This document shows, piece by piece, positions 1-12,499 of a stretch of DNA of 64,000 nucleotides. A program made the translations under genes and the position numbers. The first letter of the stretch is position 1. Every line of letters starts with the position of its first letter. The notes beneath the pieces are model-generated. The model was not told where the DNA came from. It ran no database searches and saw nothing but the letters and a program-made list of their open reading frames with translations. The DNA is from Enterobacter ludwigii (GTDB lineage: Bacteria; Pseudomonadota; Gammaproteobacteria; Enterobacterales; Enterobacteriaceae): the NCBI GenBank assembly GCA_900068845.1, contig CEFQ01000005.1:248001-312000 (forward strand), given 5' to 3'.

Positions 1-86
1 ATGTTTTGCAGCGCTTCGCCTGCCGGAGCAGGTTCTGCCAGACGAGACGCCGAGCGGCGGTTAACTAATAAATCCAATGCATCCAT
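1..86 (-). CDS. ydjA: YdjA nitroreductase-family protein, N-terminal fragment
   Basis: Only the first 28 codons are in the window; the gene runs off the left edge. The reverse strand reads [20 protein letters not shown], nearly the same as the start of E. coli YdjA, a small FMN-binding nitroreductase-like oxidoreductase of uncertain substrate. It is divergent from sppA, as in E. coli, which supports the call. An AGAAGAAT-type Shine-Dalgarno lies just upstream of the ATG at 86. No catalytic part is visible. Confidence 0.85.
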   Translation of the reverse strand, partial: MDALDLLVNRRSASRLAEPAPAGEALQN

Positions 87-255
87 TATTCTTCTCCCAT
101 GAATAAAAAGCGTGGGCTAATCCTGGCACAGCACGATCTTTTGTAACAGTCTGGCGCGATTTCCTGCTGACTTTTCGCACGCCGCTCTTTAGGATGAACC
201 CGACATCGGGGTAGACCGCGTGCTGGCTGCCCTGCTACGTGAATATGGAGAGTTT

Positions 256-2115
256 ATGCGCACATTGTGGCGAATTATTTCCGGTCTGTTCCGCTGGACC
301 TGGCGGGTACTGAATTTTATTCGGGAATTTATTCTTAATGTATTTCTTATTGTTTTGATCCTGGCGGGCGTCGGGATTTGGCTGCAAGTGTCCAGTTCCA
401 ACAGCAGTGAACCCGTACAGCAAGGCGCACTGAAAATCGATCTGAGCGGTATGCTGGTTGATAAACCTTCCGTCAGCAATCGTCTAAGTCGTATCAGTCG
501 TCAACTGTTAGGCGCGAACAGCGATCGCCTGCAGGAGAACTCCCTGTTCGACGTGGTCGATGCGATTCGCCAGGCCAAAACCGATAAGAACATTATGGGT
601 ATTGTGCTGGACCTACGAGACTTTGCCGGCGGCGATCAACCTTCGCTGCAATATGTGGGTAAAGCACTGCGCGAATTCCGCGATGCTGGCAAACCCATTT
701 ATGCCGTCGGCGACAGCTACAGCCAGGCGCAATACTACATTGCCAGCTACGCCAACAAGGTTTACCTGTCACCGCAAGGCACGGTGGATCTGCACGGTTT
801 CGCCACCAACGGCCTGTATTACAAAACCCTGCTGGAGAAGTTGAAAGTTAACTCACATGTCTTCCGCGTTGGGACTTACAAATCTGCGGTTGAGCCGTTC
901 CTGCGTGACGATATGTCACCTGAAGCGCGTGACGCTGACGGACGCTGGATTGGCCAGCTGTGGCAGAATTATCTGAACACCGTAGCGGCTAATCGTCAGA
1001 TTACGCCAGAACAACTGTTCCCAGGCGCAGTTGGCATCATTAGCGGTCTGCAGGCTGTTCAGGGCGATACAGCAAAATACGCACTGAACAATAAATTAGT
1101 GGATGTGCTCGATACGCGTGCCGCGGCCGATCAGGAACTGGTTAAAACCTTCGGCTGGGACAAGGCGAATAACGATTACCGTAGCGTCAGTATCTACGAC
1201 TATTACGTTAAACAGCCGCCGCAAAGTCGGGATGGCAATATCGCGGTGATCCTCGCCAGCGGTGCGATTATGGACGGTGAAGAGAGCGCCGGGAACGTCG
1301 GTGGTGATACCACCGCGTCGCAAATTCGCGATGCGCGTCTTGACCCGAAAATCAAAGCCATTGTGTTGCGTGTCAACAGCCCAGGCGGCAGCGTAACCGC
1401 GTCGGAAGCGATTCGTGAAGAGCTAGCGGCAGCGCATGATGCCGGTAAACCGGTGGTGGTATCAATGGGTGGCATGGCCGCTTCGGGCGGTTACTGGATT
1501 TCAACACCTGCCGATTACATCGTGGCCGCACCCAGCACGCTGACCGGTTCCATCGGTATCTTTGGTGTGATTAACACCGTTGAAAACAGTCTGAGTTCAG
1601 TGGGTGTGCATACCGATGGCGTTGCCACATCGCCACTCGCGGATGTGGCAACCACCAAAGCGCTACCGACCGAAGTGCAGCAGTTGATGCAACTGACCAT
1701 CGAGAATGGCTATCGTAACTTTGTCGGTTTGGTGGCGACCTCACGTCACAAAACGCCTGATGAAATTAATGCGATTGCTCAGGGCCACGTTTGGACGGGT
1801 AGCGATGCCAAAGCCAATGGCTTGGTGGATGCGTTGGGTGATTTTGATGACGCCGTAGCGAAAGCTGCTGAACTGGCGAAGGTCGCCAAGCCGGAGTTGA
1901 GCTGGTATCAAGATGATCCGGGCATGATCGATCTGCTGCTAAATCAGCTGAACGCGTCTGCTCAGGCTGTGTTGCCGGCAGCGCTGAAAATCTGGTTGCC
2001 AGCACCCATGCTGGATGTGATGAGCGCAATGAAACAGCAACCTGGTTTGCTTAATAACCTTAACGATCCGCAAAATCGCTACGCTTTCTGCCTGAACTGC
2101 GGCAACGTACGCTAA
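256..2115 (+). CDS. sppA: Signal peptide peptidase SppA (protease IV)
   Basis: Inner-membrane serine protease that digests signal peptides left after secretion. The product is 619 residues, against 618 in E. coli. An N-terminal membrane anchor (about residues 20-45) is followed by two tandem S49 domains. The catalytic Ser lies in the [10 protein letters not shown] segment and the general-base Lys in [11 protein letters not shown], as in the Ser-Lys dyad family. The frame is open from 220, but the ATG at 256 has a GGAG ribosome site at 247-250 and matches the E. coli start MRTLW, so I chose it. It is upstream of ansA and divergent from ydjA. Confidence 0.95.
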   Translation: MRTLWRIISGLFRWTWRVLNFIREFILNVFLIVLILAGVGIWLQVSSSNSSEPVQQGALKIDLSGMLVDKPSVSNRLSRISRQLLGANSDRLQENSLFDVVDAIRQAKTDKNIMGIVLDLRDFAGGDQPSLQYVGKALREFRDAGKPIYAVGDSYSQAQYYIASYANKVYLSPQGTVDLHGFATNGLYYKTLLEKLKVNSHVFRVGTYKSAVEPFLRDDMSPEARDADGRWIGQLWQNYLNTVAANRQITPEQLFPGAVGIISGLQAVQGDTAKYALNNKLVDVLDTRAAADQELVKTFGWDKANNDYRSVSIYDYYVKQPPQSRDGNIAVILASGAIMDGEESAGNVGGDTTASQIRDARLDPKIKAIVLRVNSPGGSVTASEAIREELAAAHDAGKPVVVSMGGMAASGGYWISTPADYIVAAPSTLTGSIGIFGVINTVENSLSSVGVHTDGVATSPLADVATTKALPTEVQQLMQLTIENGYRNFVGLVATSRHKTPDEINAIAQGHVWTGSDAKANGLVDALGDFDDAVAKAAELAKVAKPELSWYQDDPGMIDLLLNQLNASAQAVLPAALKIWLPAPMLDVMSAMKQQPGLLNNLNDPQNRYAFCLNCGNVR

Positions 2116-2121
2116 TCTTTA

Positions 2122-2144
2122 CAGCCCGGCCGCTGGTCGGGCTG
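2122..2144 (+). terminator. Weak terminator-like hairpin after sppA
   Basis: CAGCCCG pairs with CGGGCTG across a 9-base loop directly after the sppA stop. Only CTTTCC follows, so there is no proper U tract; it may attenuate rather than stop read-through into ansA. Confidence 0.4.
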
Positions 2145-2200
2145 CTTTCCGTTGGTAATCCCTTTATACTGCGCGTTTTACGGCAAGTCTGAGTTCCTTC

Positions 2201-3214
2201 ATGCAAAAGAAAAATATCTACGTAGCCTACACCGGCGGCACCATCGGAATGCAGCGCTCTGCGCAGGGCTACATTCCGGTATCCGGCCATTTACAGCAGC
2301 AACTGGCCAATATGCCCGAATTCCATCGGCCTGAAATGCCCGATTTCACTATCCATGAATATCAGCCGCTGATGGATTCCTCGGATATGACGCCGCAGGA
2401 TTGGCAATCGATTGCGAATGATATTAAACAAAACTACGATCGCTATGATGGCTTTGTGATTCTGCATGGTACCGATACCATGGCGTTCACCGCTTCGGCG
2501 CTCTCGTTTATGCTCGAGAATCTCGCTAAACCGGTCATTGTTACGGGATCGCAAATTCCATTGGCGGAATTGCGCTCCGATGGTCAACAAAACCTGTTGA
2601 ACTCCCTGTACGTGGCGGCGAATTATCCGATCAACGAAGTTGCGCTGTTTTTCAACAACACGCTGTTCCGCGGCAACCGCACCACTAAAGCGCATGCTGA
2701 TGGCTTTAATGCTTTCGCTTCGCCAAACCTTGCACCCTTGCTGGAAGCGGGAATTCATATTCGTCGGTTGAACACTCCGCCCGCGCCGCGGGGTCATGGT
2801 GAGCTGATTGTGCACCCCATAACACCTCAACCCATTGGTGTGGTAACAATTTATCCGGGTATCTCCGCTGACGTGGTGGGTAATTTCCTGCGTCAGCCGG
2901 TGAAAGCGTTGATCCTTCGCTCATACGGTGTGGGCAACGCACCGCAAAATGCCGCATTTCTCTCGGAGCTGCAGCAGGCCAGCGATCGCGGCATTGTGGT
3001 GGTCAACCTCACTCAGTGTATGTCCGGTAAAGTGAATATGGGCGGCTATGCCACCGGTAATGCTCTTGAACATGCGGGTGTTATCAGCGGCTTTGATCTC
3101 ACCGTTGAGGCTACGTTGACCAAACTGCACTTTTTGTTGAGTCAGAACCTTACCAGCGCAGAAATTCGTGCCAAAATGCAGCAGAATTTACGCGGCGAAC
3201 TGACCGAAGATTGA
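2201..3214 (+). CDS. ansA: Cytoplasmic L-asparaginase I
   Basis: Hydrolyses asparagine to aspartate and ammonia in the cytoplasm. It is 337 residues, against 338 in E. coli AnsA. The two threonine motifs of the asparaginase fold are present: YTGGTIG near residue 10 and HGTDTM near residue 90. There is no signal peptide, which separates it from periplasmic AnsB. It is followed after 15 bases by pncA, the same pair as in E. coli, so the two are probably cotranscribed. Confidence 0.95.
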   Translation: MQKKNIYVAYTGGTIGMQRSAQGYIPVSGHLQQQLANMPEFHRPEMPDFTIHEYQPLMDSSDMTPQDWQSIANDIKQNYDRYDGFVILHGTDTMAFTASALSFMLENLAKPVIVTGSQIPLAELRSDGQQNLLNSLYVAANYPINEVALFFNNTLFRGNRTTKAHADGFNAFASPNLAPLLEAGIHIRRLNTPPAPRGHGELIVHPITPQPIGVVTIYPGISADVVGNFLRQPVKALILRSYGVGNAPQNAAFLSELQQASDRGIVVVNLTQCMSGKVNMGGYATGNALEHAGVISGFDLTVEATLTKLHFLLSQNLTSAEIRAKMQQNLRGELTED

Positions 3215-3229
3215 TACGGAGCGAAACGA

Positions 3230-3838
3230 ATGAAACGGGCATTGATAATCATCGATATTCAGAACGATTTTTGCCCCGGCGGCCCAATGGCGGTGCGTGA
3301 AGGTGACCAAACGGTTGCCGTTGCAAATCGGTTTGCACGTGAGTTTCGCGCTCGGGGTGAATGTGTTGTGGCATTGCAAGACTGGCATCCAGCAAATCAT
3401 GGCAGTTTCGCCTCGATCTCCGGCGAGCCGGTTTACACGCTGGGTGAATTAAACGGTTTAGCGCAAATTTGGTGGCCCGATCATGGCATTGAAAACTCAG
3501 TTGGGGCAGATTTCCATCCCGATCTCGATCGCACTCTGATTGACGCAGTGTTCCATAAAGGGGGCGATGTTGAGGTCGATAGTTACAGCGCCTTCTTTGA
3601 TAATGGCCATCGCCGCAAGACAGAACTTGACAGCTGGCTGCGCGAGCGCGGGATTAGCGATTTAGTGATGTTGGGCATTGCGACCGATTACTGCGTCAAA
3701 TACAGTGTACTGGACGCGCTGGAGTTGGGTTATAACGTTGAAGTGGTCAAAGAGGGTTGCCGCGGCGTGAATCTGAATCCCGATGACAGCGAAATTGCTT
3801 TCGCTCAGATGGAAGCACAAGGTGCGGCATTAATCTGA
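3230..3838 (+). CDS. pncA: Nicotinamidase PncA
   Basis: Converts nicotinamide to nicotinic acid in NAD salvage. The protein has 202 residues, slightly shorter than E. coli PncA, and belongs to the isochorismatase-like cysteine hydrolases. Visible motifs are the catalytic Asp in IIDIQNDF, the metal-binding DWHP segment, the catalytic Lys in HKGGD, and the nucleophilic Cys in GIATDYCVKY. It lies 15 bases after ansA and is closed by a terminator hairpin. Confidence 0.95.
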   Translation: MKRALIIIDIQNDFCPGGPMAVREGDQTVAVANRFAREFRARGECVVALQDWHPANHGSFASISGEPVYTLGELNGLAQIWWPDHGIENSVGADFHPDLDRTLIDAVFHKGGDVEVDSYSAFFDNGHRRKTELDSWLRERGISDLVMLGIATDYCVKYSVLDALELGYNVEVVKEGCRGVNLNPDDSEIAFAQMEAQGAALI

Positions 3839-3847
3839 AAAATGAGC

Positions 3848-3876
3848 GGCTGGTGCGAACCAGCCCTTTTGCTTTT
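3848..3876 (+). terminator. Rho-independent terminator of ansA-pncA
   Basis: A 7-bp stem, GGCTGGT with ACCAGCC, closes a GCGA tetraloop and is followed by CTTTTGCTTTTT. It ends where the opposite-strand yeaC gene ends. Confidence 0.8.
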
Positions 3877-4157
3877 TAGTGCAAATTGATGCGCGTGACA
3901 TCAGGCTCAATGCCGAACTCTTCTTTCAGCTGTTTCTTTGATTTCGTCACCATATCCCCACCTTTGCCGATGGTCATATGTTGCGGCTCGTCATTGTGGC
4001 GAGCTTGCCACAGCATGACCAGCTGCAGGCAATTATCCTTTTGCTCTTGCGTTAGCGCTACACCATCAGGCCATTTGCCGATTTCTACCGCCGTGGAGAG
4101 TCGCTCATATACTTCAGGCGTCATCGCCTCCAGCATCGCTTCTAATGCCTGTTTCAT
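3876..4157 (-). CDS. yeaC: YeaC, DUF1315 protein
   Basis: Small soluble protein of 93 residues with unknown function. The sequence (MKQALEAMLEAMTPEVYERL, then a GKWPDG segment) matches E. coli YeaC. No catalytic motif is seen. It starts two bases after the msrB stop, so it is surely the second gene of an msrB-yeaC operon, as in E. coli. A role linked to methionine sulfoxide repair is only guilt by association. Confidence 0.9.
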   Translation of the reverse strand: MKQALEAMLEAMTPEVYERLSTAVEIGKWPDGVALTQEQKDNCLQLVMLWQARHNDEPQHMTIGKGGDMVTKSKKQLKEEFGIEPDVTRINLH

Positions 4158-4159
4158 GC

Positions 4160-4570
4160 TTAGCCCTCTTGCTGATTGCCCTGCTCATCAGTGAAGTTTA
4201 GCGAAGCGGAGTTCACACAATAGCGCTCGCCGCCCGGCTGCGGGCCATCCGGGAACACATGCCCCAAATGCGCATCACAATTGCCACAACGAATCTCAAC
4301 GCGATGCATACCGTGTGAGTCATCTTCCAGGTAGCGGATGGCTTCGTCACTGAAAGGCTGATAGAAACTTGGCCAGCCACAGCCTGAATCATATTTGGTC
4401 TCGGAGAGAAACAGCGGCGAGTTACAAACTAAGCAGTGGTAGATCCCTTCCTGCTTGTTATGCAGTAAGGCGCCCGAAAAAGGGGGCTCCGTTCCACGAT
4501 GCTGAGTCACATAGCGCTGCATTTCGGAAAGCTGCGCGATTTTTGCGTCGGGTGCGGTGTCTTTAGCCAT
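4160..4570 (-). CDS. msrB: Methionine-R-sulfoxide reductase MsrB
   Basis: Reduces the R epimer of methionine sulfoxide in proteins, with thioredoxin as the usual donor. It has 136 residues, the normal length for the single-domain enzyme. Two CxxC pairs (CLVC and CGNC) form the structural zinc site. The catalytic cysteine is in the RYCVNSASL motif near the C-terminus, and the GCGWPSF substrate motif is intact. It is divergent from gapA and upstream of yeaC. Confidence 0.95.
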   Translation of the reverse strand: MAKDTAPDAKIAQLSEMQRYVTQHRGTEPPFSGALLHNKQEGIYHCLVCNSPLFLSETKYDSGCGWPSFYQPFSDEAIRYLEDDSHGMHRVEIRCGNCDAHLGHVFPDGPQPGGERYCVNSASLNFTDEQGNQQEG

Positions 4571-5907
<1,337 letters not shown>

Positions 5908-5927
5908 GCTAACCAGCTAAACAGACA

Positions 5928-5955
5928 AGGGGTGACTTCGGTCGCCCCTTTTTTT
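5928..5955 (+). terminator. gapA terminator
   Basis: A strong 9-bp stem (AGGGGTGAC with GTCGCCCCT, one G-T pair) has a TTCG loop and a run of Ts. It would separate gapA from yeaD. Confidence 0.9.
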
Positions 5956-5981
5956 CGACTGGATAAAGAGAAGGTCTGACT

Positions 5982-6854
5982 ATGCAAGATACGCTTTATA
6001 CCCTTCCGGTAGTGAATCAAATCACCCCTTATCTGTCACAGCGCCAGGTAGGTGATTTGCCGATTGTGGTGATCAGCCATCCCAAAGTGCGTGCGGCTAT
6101 AGCGTTGCAAGGTGCGCATTTGCTCTCGTGGCAGCCTAGCGGTCAGCAACCGGTCATTTGGCTCAGCGAAAAGACCCTGTTTACGACGGGTAAAGCGATC
6201 CGTGGCGGCGTGCCGATTTGCTGGCCGTGGTTTGGTCCAGCTGGTGAGCCAGCGCATGGTTTTGCGCGCAATATGCCGTGGACGCTGACCGCACATGACG
6301 AAAATGAAGATGCGGTGTTACTGACCTTTACGCTGGAAAGCAATGCACAAACTAAAAAGCTGTGGCCGCACGATTTCACCCTACTCGCTCGTTTCCGTAT
6401 AGCTGAACATTGTGAAATTGAACTTGAAGCCCACGGTGATTATGAAGCCACGGCGGCGCTGCACAGCTACTTCCACGTCACGGATATTACGCAGGTCGAA
6501 GTGAGTGGATTAGGTAACAGTTTTATCGATAAAGTTAACGATAATGCGGTTGGCGCATCAGACGGTAAACAGACCTATCCTAACCGGGTGGACCGTATTC
6601 ATACCGCTGCCGATGATTGCAGTGTGATTCACGATAAAGGTGGTAAACGCCAGATTGAGGTATATCACCATTATCAAAGTGACGTTGTCACCTGGAATCC
6701 AGGCCCAGAGTTATCCTGCAGCATGGGCGACATGCCGAATGAAGGCTACAAAACTATGGTTTGCGTCGAAACAGCGCGCATTAGTAAGCCGTTAAAAAGC
6801 GCGGGTGAATCACCCTCTCGTATGGGAACGACGATTCGCATCGTTAATAAGTAA
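5982..6854 (+). CDS. yeaD: YeaD, D-hexose-6-phosphate mutarotase family
   Basis: Aldose 1-epimerase-like protein of 290 residues, close to E. coli YeaD. The family interconverts alpha and beta anomers of hexose-6-phosphates, which suits its place behind gapA. Typical segments are GGVPICWPWFG (about residue 75), HGFARN, the His in the AALHSYFHV strand, and the Glu in CVETARI. The start has an AGAGAAGG ribosome site. The physiological substrate is inferred from the family. Confidence 0.9.
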   Translation: MQDTLYTLPVVNQITPYLSQRQVGDLPIVVISHPKVRAAIALQGAHLLSWQPSGQQPVIWLSEKTLFTTGKAIRGGVPICWPWFGPAGEPAHGFARNMPWTLTAHDENEDAVLLTFTLESNAQTKKLWPHDFTLLARFRIAEHCEIELEAHGDYEATAALHSYFHVTDITQVEVSGLGNSFIDKVNDNAVGASDGKQTYPNRVDRIHTAADDCSVIHDKGGKRQIEVYHHYQSDVVTWNPGPELSCSMGDMPNEGYKTMVCVETARISKPLKSAGESPSRMGTTIRIVNK

Positions 6855-6859
6855 GACGA

Positions 6860-6879
6860 AGCGGCGCTTTTGCGCCGCT
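6860..6879. terminator. Convergent hairpin between yeaD and yeaE
   Basis: Perfect 8-bp stem AGCGGCGC with GCGCCGCT around TTTT. It overlaps the yeaE stop region. There is no U tract on either strand, so function as a terminator is uncertain. Confidence 0.45.
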
Positions 6880-7726
6880 AAACCACATCCAAGGCTGTTT
6901 TAGCCTGCGGAGCGGGAAATGCTCGATCAATGATGGCGAGTTCTTCATGAGATAGCGCGATGTTAAGCACGGCGGCATTTTGCTCGACATGTGAAACGCT
7001 GCTCGCTTTAGGGATGGCCAAGACACCTTGCTGGCGTATGACCCAGGCCAGCATCACTTGCGCCACGCTAATGCCCTTCTGTTGTGCAATCTGCTGAAGA
7101 TGCGGGTCATCAAAGAGCGCCTGGCGCAGTCGACCAGCCTGCGCTAAAGGACAATAGGCCATAATCGGCATATGGCGCTGCTGGCATTCAGGCAGTAAAT
7201 CATACTCAATCCCGCGCGAAGCCAGGTGGTAAAGCACCTGGTTGGTTAAACAGGCATTGCCGCCGGGCTCATGCCATAACTCAAGCATATCGTCATAATC
7301 AAAGTTCGATACCCCCCAATGACGGATTTTGCCCTGCTGTTGTAAGGATTCCATCGCGCGAATGGTTTCTTCTAACGGCACATTGCCGCGCCAGTGGAGC
7401 AGATAAAGATCGAGGTGGTCGGTTTGCAGACGGCGCAGGCTACGTTCGCAGGCGTCAATGGCATCGATTTCACCGGCATTCCATGGATAAACTTTCGACA
7501 CCAGCCAAGCCTGTTCGCGACGTCCACGTAGCGCTTCACCGACCACTTCCTCGGCGGCGCCTTCCGCATACATTTCAGCCGTATCAATCACCTTTAATCC
7601 AAGATCTAAACCGGCCTGCAGTGCCGCCACTTCCTGGCTGCGTAGCGCAGCGTTCTCGCCCATATACCAGGTACCCTGGCCTATCGCGGGTAATATCGAT
7701 TCATTGTGAAATTGAATAGTCTTCAT
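6878..7726 (-). CDS. yeaE: YeaE, aldo/keto reductase
   Basis: NADPH-dependent aldo-keto reductase of 282 residues; E. coli YeaE reduces methylglyoxal and similar aldehydes. The catalytic tetrad is visible: Asp in VIDTAEMY, Tyr in EMYAEG, Lys in WLVSKVYP and His in LYLLHWRG. The C-terminal IPKASS segment is the NADP-binding motif of the family. It sits between yeaD and mipA as in E. coli. The start at 7726 has an AGGAGG ribosome site. Confidence 0.92.
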   Translation of the reverse strand: MKTIQFHNESILPAIGQGTWYMGENAALRSQEVAALQAGLDLGLKVIDTAEMYAEGAAEEVVGEALRGRREQAWLVSKVYPWNAGEIDAIDACERSLRRLQTDHLDLYLLHWRGNVPLEETIRAMESLQQQGKIRHWGVSNFDYDDMLELWHEPGGNACLTNQVLYHLASRGIEYDLLPECQQRHMPIMAYCPLAQAGRLRQALFDDPHLQQIAQQKGISVAQVMLAWVIRQQGVLAIPKASSVSHVEQNAAVLNIALSHEELAIIDRAFPAPQAKTALDVV

Positions 7727-7773
7727 AACTCCTCCTGTTGCGCCATTCCGGGGATCCTAATTGGTGCAATGTA

Positions 7774-7799
7774 AGAAAAACGCCTCATTAAGAGGCGTT
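7774..7799 (-). terminator. mipA terminator
   Basis: An 8-bp stem AACGCCTC with GAGGCGTT is followed on the minus strand by TTTTTC. It stands between the mipA stop and the yeaE start. Confidence 0.85.
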
Positions 7800-7809
7800 C
7801 ATTTCAACA

Positions 7810-8559
7810 TTAGAAGCTATAACTGATGCCGGTCCAGAGTGTGTACTGGCCACTCTTATCGACCATCGGGCTGTCTTTGATCTCACTGTCGAAGCGCGTG
7901 TAGCGGCCCGACAAGCTGGCATTCCAGTTTTCAGTGATTTTGTAACTCGCGTTCATTTCGACATACGGTGACCAGCTATCATCTGGATGATATTCAGAGA
8001 TGCCAGTGCGGGCGCTTTCATGTGATGAGACACCATAGTAATAGCGGTTCTGATTGGCGCTATTCCACATGGCACCAATGCCTGGAGTCAGGCTAAAGGC
8101 GCCGAATTCGAAGCGATATAAATAGGTGAGATCCCAAATCATGCCGTTGCTGTTATTCAGCACATCGCCCAGCAATGTCGTGCGCACGATGCCCCAATCG
8201 GCAACATGACGATAGCTGGCGCCGGCCATCAGCGTCATGCGTCGCTTATCAAGGTCTTTCATATCGCCCAAATCATTGTCTTTCGGATCGTACTGCTGCG
8301 GCGATCCCAGCACCGTCAGCGACAGCTGATTTTGGGGATCTTTCCACAGGTAATAGCCACCTTGCAGGCTACGGAACCAGAAGTTCTCACCTTCATAATT
8401 AATCACCGGAATGGGCAGGTAGCGGTCTTGTCCACCCCGATAAGGTGACTGCGCATAAATGACCGAAGCGCCAAGAGATAACGGTTCTGCATGAGTGCCG
8501 AACGCCGCAAAATAACAAGGGACAGCAAGAGCAAGCGCTTTAAGTTTGAATTGGTTCAC
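7810..8559 (-). CDS. mipA: MltA-interacting protein MipA (OmpV family)
   Basis: Outer-membrane barrel protein of 249 residues, against 248 in E. coli. E. coli MipA scaffolds the lytic transglycosylase MltA with PBP1B. A signal peptide is clear: basic start MNQFKLK, a hydrophobic core, and likely cleavage after Ala24 (GTHA before EPLSL). The rest shows alternating amphipathic strands and ends in aromatic SYSF, the usual C-terminal signal of outer-membrane barrels. The position between yeaE and yeaG is as in E. coli. Confidence 0.92.
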   Translation of the reverse strand: MNQFKLKALALAVPCYFAAFGTHAEPLSLGASVIYAQSPYRGGQDRYLPIPVINYEGENFWFRSLQGGYYLWKDPQNQLSLTVLGSPQQYDPKDNDLGDMKDLDKRRMTLMAGASYRHVADWGIVRTTLLGDVLNNSNGMIWDLTYLYRFEFGAFSLTPGIGAMWNSANQNRYYYGVSSHESARTGISEYHPDDSWSPYVEMNASYKITENWNASLSGRYTRFDSEIKDSPMVDKSGQYTLWTGISYSF

Positions 8560-8965
8560 AATTTTTTCAGCCCATTAATATAACAATCACACGCAGAGTC
8601 TAACCAAATTTTTGCTATCGGTTAACGTTTAATGATGCTCTAACCGCAGCGAAGGGAATTATCTGAGGTGCCTTCACGCTCTGCCTGCTTAGGTTAATTG
8701 CCTCGGTGCTTATGAGACTTTGTTATTGATATACCTTTGAATAAGGAGAAAAGTGGCTGCAGGTTTTCTGAATGCCTTCTACAGTTAAATGTAAGACGAG
8801 ACTTTTTTGTACGAGCAGAGTAACCATAAGAACTGTGTATCCCGATAAAAAATGTCAGGTTGGCATAAGGGTTGCTGTACTCCATAAAGAATATCTTCCG
8901 GGAGCTGCTACAAACTTTTATTACGCTCCTTTACCTGTGCTAAAAACGAAAGGACGGGCATCGCT
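8560..8965. other. mipA-yeaG divergent regulatory region
   Basis: 406 bases with no convincing gene. It holds the mipA promoter on the minus strand and the sigma-54 promoter of yeaG. The short plus-strand frame from 8772 crosses that promoter and lacks a ribosome site, so I do not call it. Confidence 0.6.
8860..8876 (+). promoter_or_regulatory. Sigma-54 (RpoN) promoter of yeaGH
   Basis: TTGGCATAAGGGTTGCT has the GG and GC doublets separated by exactly 10 bases, matching the -24/-12 consensus TGGCAC-N5-TTGCW at almost every position. The predicted start is near 8887, giving a leader of about 78 bases. E. coli yeaG is also RpoN-dependent, which supports this. I could not place an NtrC enhancer site upstream. 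Confidence 0.75.
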
Positions 8966-10900
8966 ATGAATATATTCGATCACTATCGTCAGCGTTATGA
9001 AGCTGCCAAGGATGAAGAGTTCTCATTGCAGGAATTCCTCGCCATCTGTAAACAGGATCGCAGTGCATACGCCAACGCTGCCGAGCGACTATTAATGGCC
9101 ATCGGTGAGCCGGTGATGGTTGACACTGCGCAAGAGCCACGCCTTTCCAGAATCTTCTCCAACCGCGTTATGGGGCGCTATCCTGCCTTTGAAGAGTTTT
9201 ACGGTATGGAGGAAGCGATTGAGCAAATTGTCTCATACCTGAAACACGCCGCGCAGGGTTTGGAGGAGAAGAAACAGATCCTTTACTTACTGGGCCCGGT
9301 GGGTGGCGGTAAGTCCTCGCTGGCTGAACGCCTGAAAGCGCTGATGCAGCGTGTGCCTATTTATGTTTTGAGCGCCGACGGTGAACGCAGCCCGGTAAAT
9401 GACCATCCTCTTTGCCTGTTTAATCCTCAGGAAGACGCCAATATTCTGGAAAAAGAGTATGGCGTGCCGCGGCGTTATCTTGGCACCATCATGTCGCCTT
9501 GGGCAGCGAAGCGTCTGCATGAATTTGGCGGCGATATTACCCGTTTCAAAGTAGTGAAAGTGTGGCCATCCATTCTGGAGCAAGTTGCTATCGCTAAAAC
9601 CGAACCTGGCGATGAGAACAACCAGGATATCTCGGCGTTAGTGGGTAAAGTGGATATCCGCAAACTGGAAAATCACGCACAGAATGACCCCGATGCTTAC
9701 GGTTATTCAGGTGCTCTTTGCCGCGCGAACCAAGGTGTGATGGAATTCGTTGAGATGTTTAAAGCACCGATTAAAGTGCTGCATCCCCTGCTGACCGCCA
9801 CCCAGGAAGGTAACTATAACGGTACTGAAGGCATCTCCGCCCTGCCGTTCAACGGCATCATTCTGGCGCACTCGAACGAATCAGAATGGGTCACTTTCCG
9901 TAACAACAAAAACAATGAGGCCTTCCTTGACCGTGTTTACATCGTCAAAGTGCCTTACTGCTTACGCGTTTCCGAAGAGATTAAGATTTACAACAAGTTG
10001 TTGGATCACAGTGAGTTGACTACTGCGCCATGCGCGCCGGGAACGCTGGAAACGCTGGCTCGCTTCTCAATTCTGTCGCGTTTGAAAGAGCCGGAAAACT
10101 CCAGCATCTACTCAAAAATGCGCGTTTATGATGGCGAGAGCCTGAAAGATACCGATCCAAAAGCCAAATCCTGGCAGGAGTATCACGATTATGCGGGCGT
10201 TGATGAGGGCATGAACGGCCTTTCAACCCGCTTCGCGTTTAAAATTCTGTCGCGCGTGTTCAACTTCGACCATGCCGAAGTGGCGGCCAACCCGGTTCAC
10301 CTGTTCTACGTGCTGGAGCAGCAAATTGAACGTGAGCAGTTCCCTCAGGATCAAGCTGAGAAGTATCTGGAGCACCTGAAAGGCTACCTGATTCCAAAAT
10401 ACGCAGAGTTCATCGGCAAAGAGATTCAAACTGCCTATCTGGAGTCCTACTCTGAATACGGTCAGAACATCTTTGATCGCTATGTCACCTACGCTGATTT
10501 CTGGATCCAGGATCAAGAGTATCGCGATCCTGACACCGGACAGCTATTTGACCGCGAATCGCTGAACGCCGAGCTGGAAAAGATCGAGAAACCTGCAGGA
10601 ATCAGTAACCCGAAAGACTTCCGTAACGAGATTGTGAATTTTGTGCTGCGTGCCCGCGCGCAAAACAGCGGACGCAATCCGAACTGGACCAGTTACGAAA
10701 AACTGCGCACGGTTATCGAGAAGAAAATGTTCTCGAACACCGAAGAGTTGCTGCCAGTGATTTCGTTCAATACCAAAACCTCAACGGACGAGCAGAAAAA
10801 ACACGATGATTTTGTCGATCGCATGATGGAAAAAGGCTATACCCGCAAGCAAGTACGTTTGCTGTGCGAATGGTATCTTCGCGTGCGTAAGTCTTCATAA
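8966..10900 (+). CDS. yeaG: YeaG, PrkA-type serine protein kinase
   Basis: AAA+-like protein kinase of 644 residues, the same length as E. coli YeaG, which acts in nitrogen starvation and stationary-phase survival. An N-terminal PrkA AAA domain carries the Walker A loop GPVGGGKSS near residue 112; the C-terminal half is the PrkA kinase-like domain. The ATG has AAGGA upstream. It is followed by yeaH after 91 bases and preceded by a sigma-54 promoter, so nitrogen-stress control is likely. Confidence 0.95.
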   Translation: MNIFDHYRQRYEAAKDEEFSLQEFLAICKQDRSAYANAAERLLMAIGEPVMVDTAQEPRLSRIFSNRVMGRYPAFEEFYGMEEAIEQIVSYLKHAAQGLEEKKQILYLLGPVGGGKSSLAERLKALMQRVPIYVLSADGERSPVNDHPLCLFNPQEDANILEKEYGVPRRYLGTIMSPWAAKRLHEFGGDITRFKVVKVWPSILEQVAIAKTEPGDENNQDISALVGKVDIRKLENHAQNDPDAYGYSGALCRANQGVMEFVEMFKAPIKVLHPLLTATQEGNYNGTEGISALPFNGIILAHSNESEWVTFRNNKNNEAFLDRVYIVKVPYCLRVSEEIKIYNKLLDHSELTTAPCAPGTLETLARFSILSRLKEPENSSIYSKMRVYDGESLKDTDPKAKSWQEYHDYAGVDEGMNGLSTRFAFKILSRVFNFDHAEVAANPVHLFYVLEQQIEREQFPQDQAEKYLEHLKGYLIPKYAEFIGKEIQTAYLESYSEYGQNIFDRYVTYADFWIQDQEYRDPDTGQLFDRESLNAELEKIEKPAGISNPKDFRNEIVNFVLRARAQNSGRNPNWTSYEKLRTVIEKKMFSNTEELLPVISFNTKTSTDEQKKHDDFVDRMMEKGYTRKQVRLLCEWYLRVRKSS

Positions 10901-10913
10901 TCGTTATCTGTAA

Positions 10914-12269
<1,356 letters not shown>

Positions 12270-12275
12270 ATCCAT

Positions 12276-12304
12276 AAGCCGGTCAGTGACCGGCTTTTTC
12301 TTTA
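12276..12304 (+). terminator. yeaGH terminator
   Basis: A 9-bp stem AAGCCGGTC with GACCGGCTT and an AGT loop is followed by TTTCTTT, seven bases after the yeaH stop. Confidence 0.88.
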
Positions 12305-12499
12305 CAGCAGCCCCGCTCACTTCCTGCCATTTACTGATGATTTTTCACACAAATTTAGCTGTATATGGGATGCGACCCCATAGAATGAAAAAATGTGCAA
12401 TTAAGCGCTGACAAGCTATTGATAAGGCATTATCTTTCCACCTTGTCTGTGTGAATCCCCCGCAGTTTGTCTTTTTTGCCCCGCCGCAGGAGAACGCCG

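Noticed and set aside
8772-8969. Plus-strand frame of 65 codons before yeaG
   Set aside because: It spans the sigma-54 promoter, lacks a ribosome site and would overlap the yeaG start.
12467-12499. N-terminal extension of CvrA
   Set aside because: No ribosome site, and the added residues [10 protein letters not shown] have no E. coli counterpart; the TTG at 12500 has a good CAGGAG.
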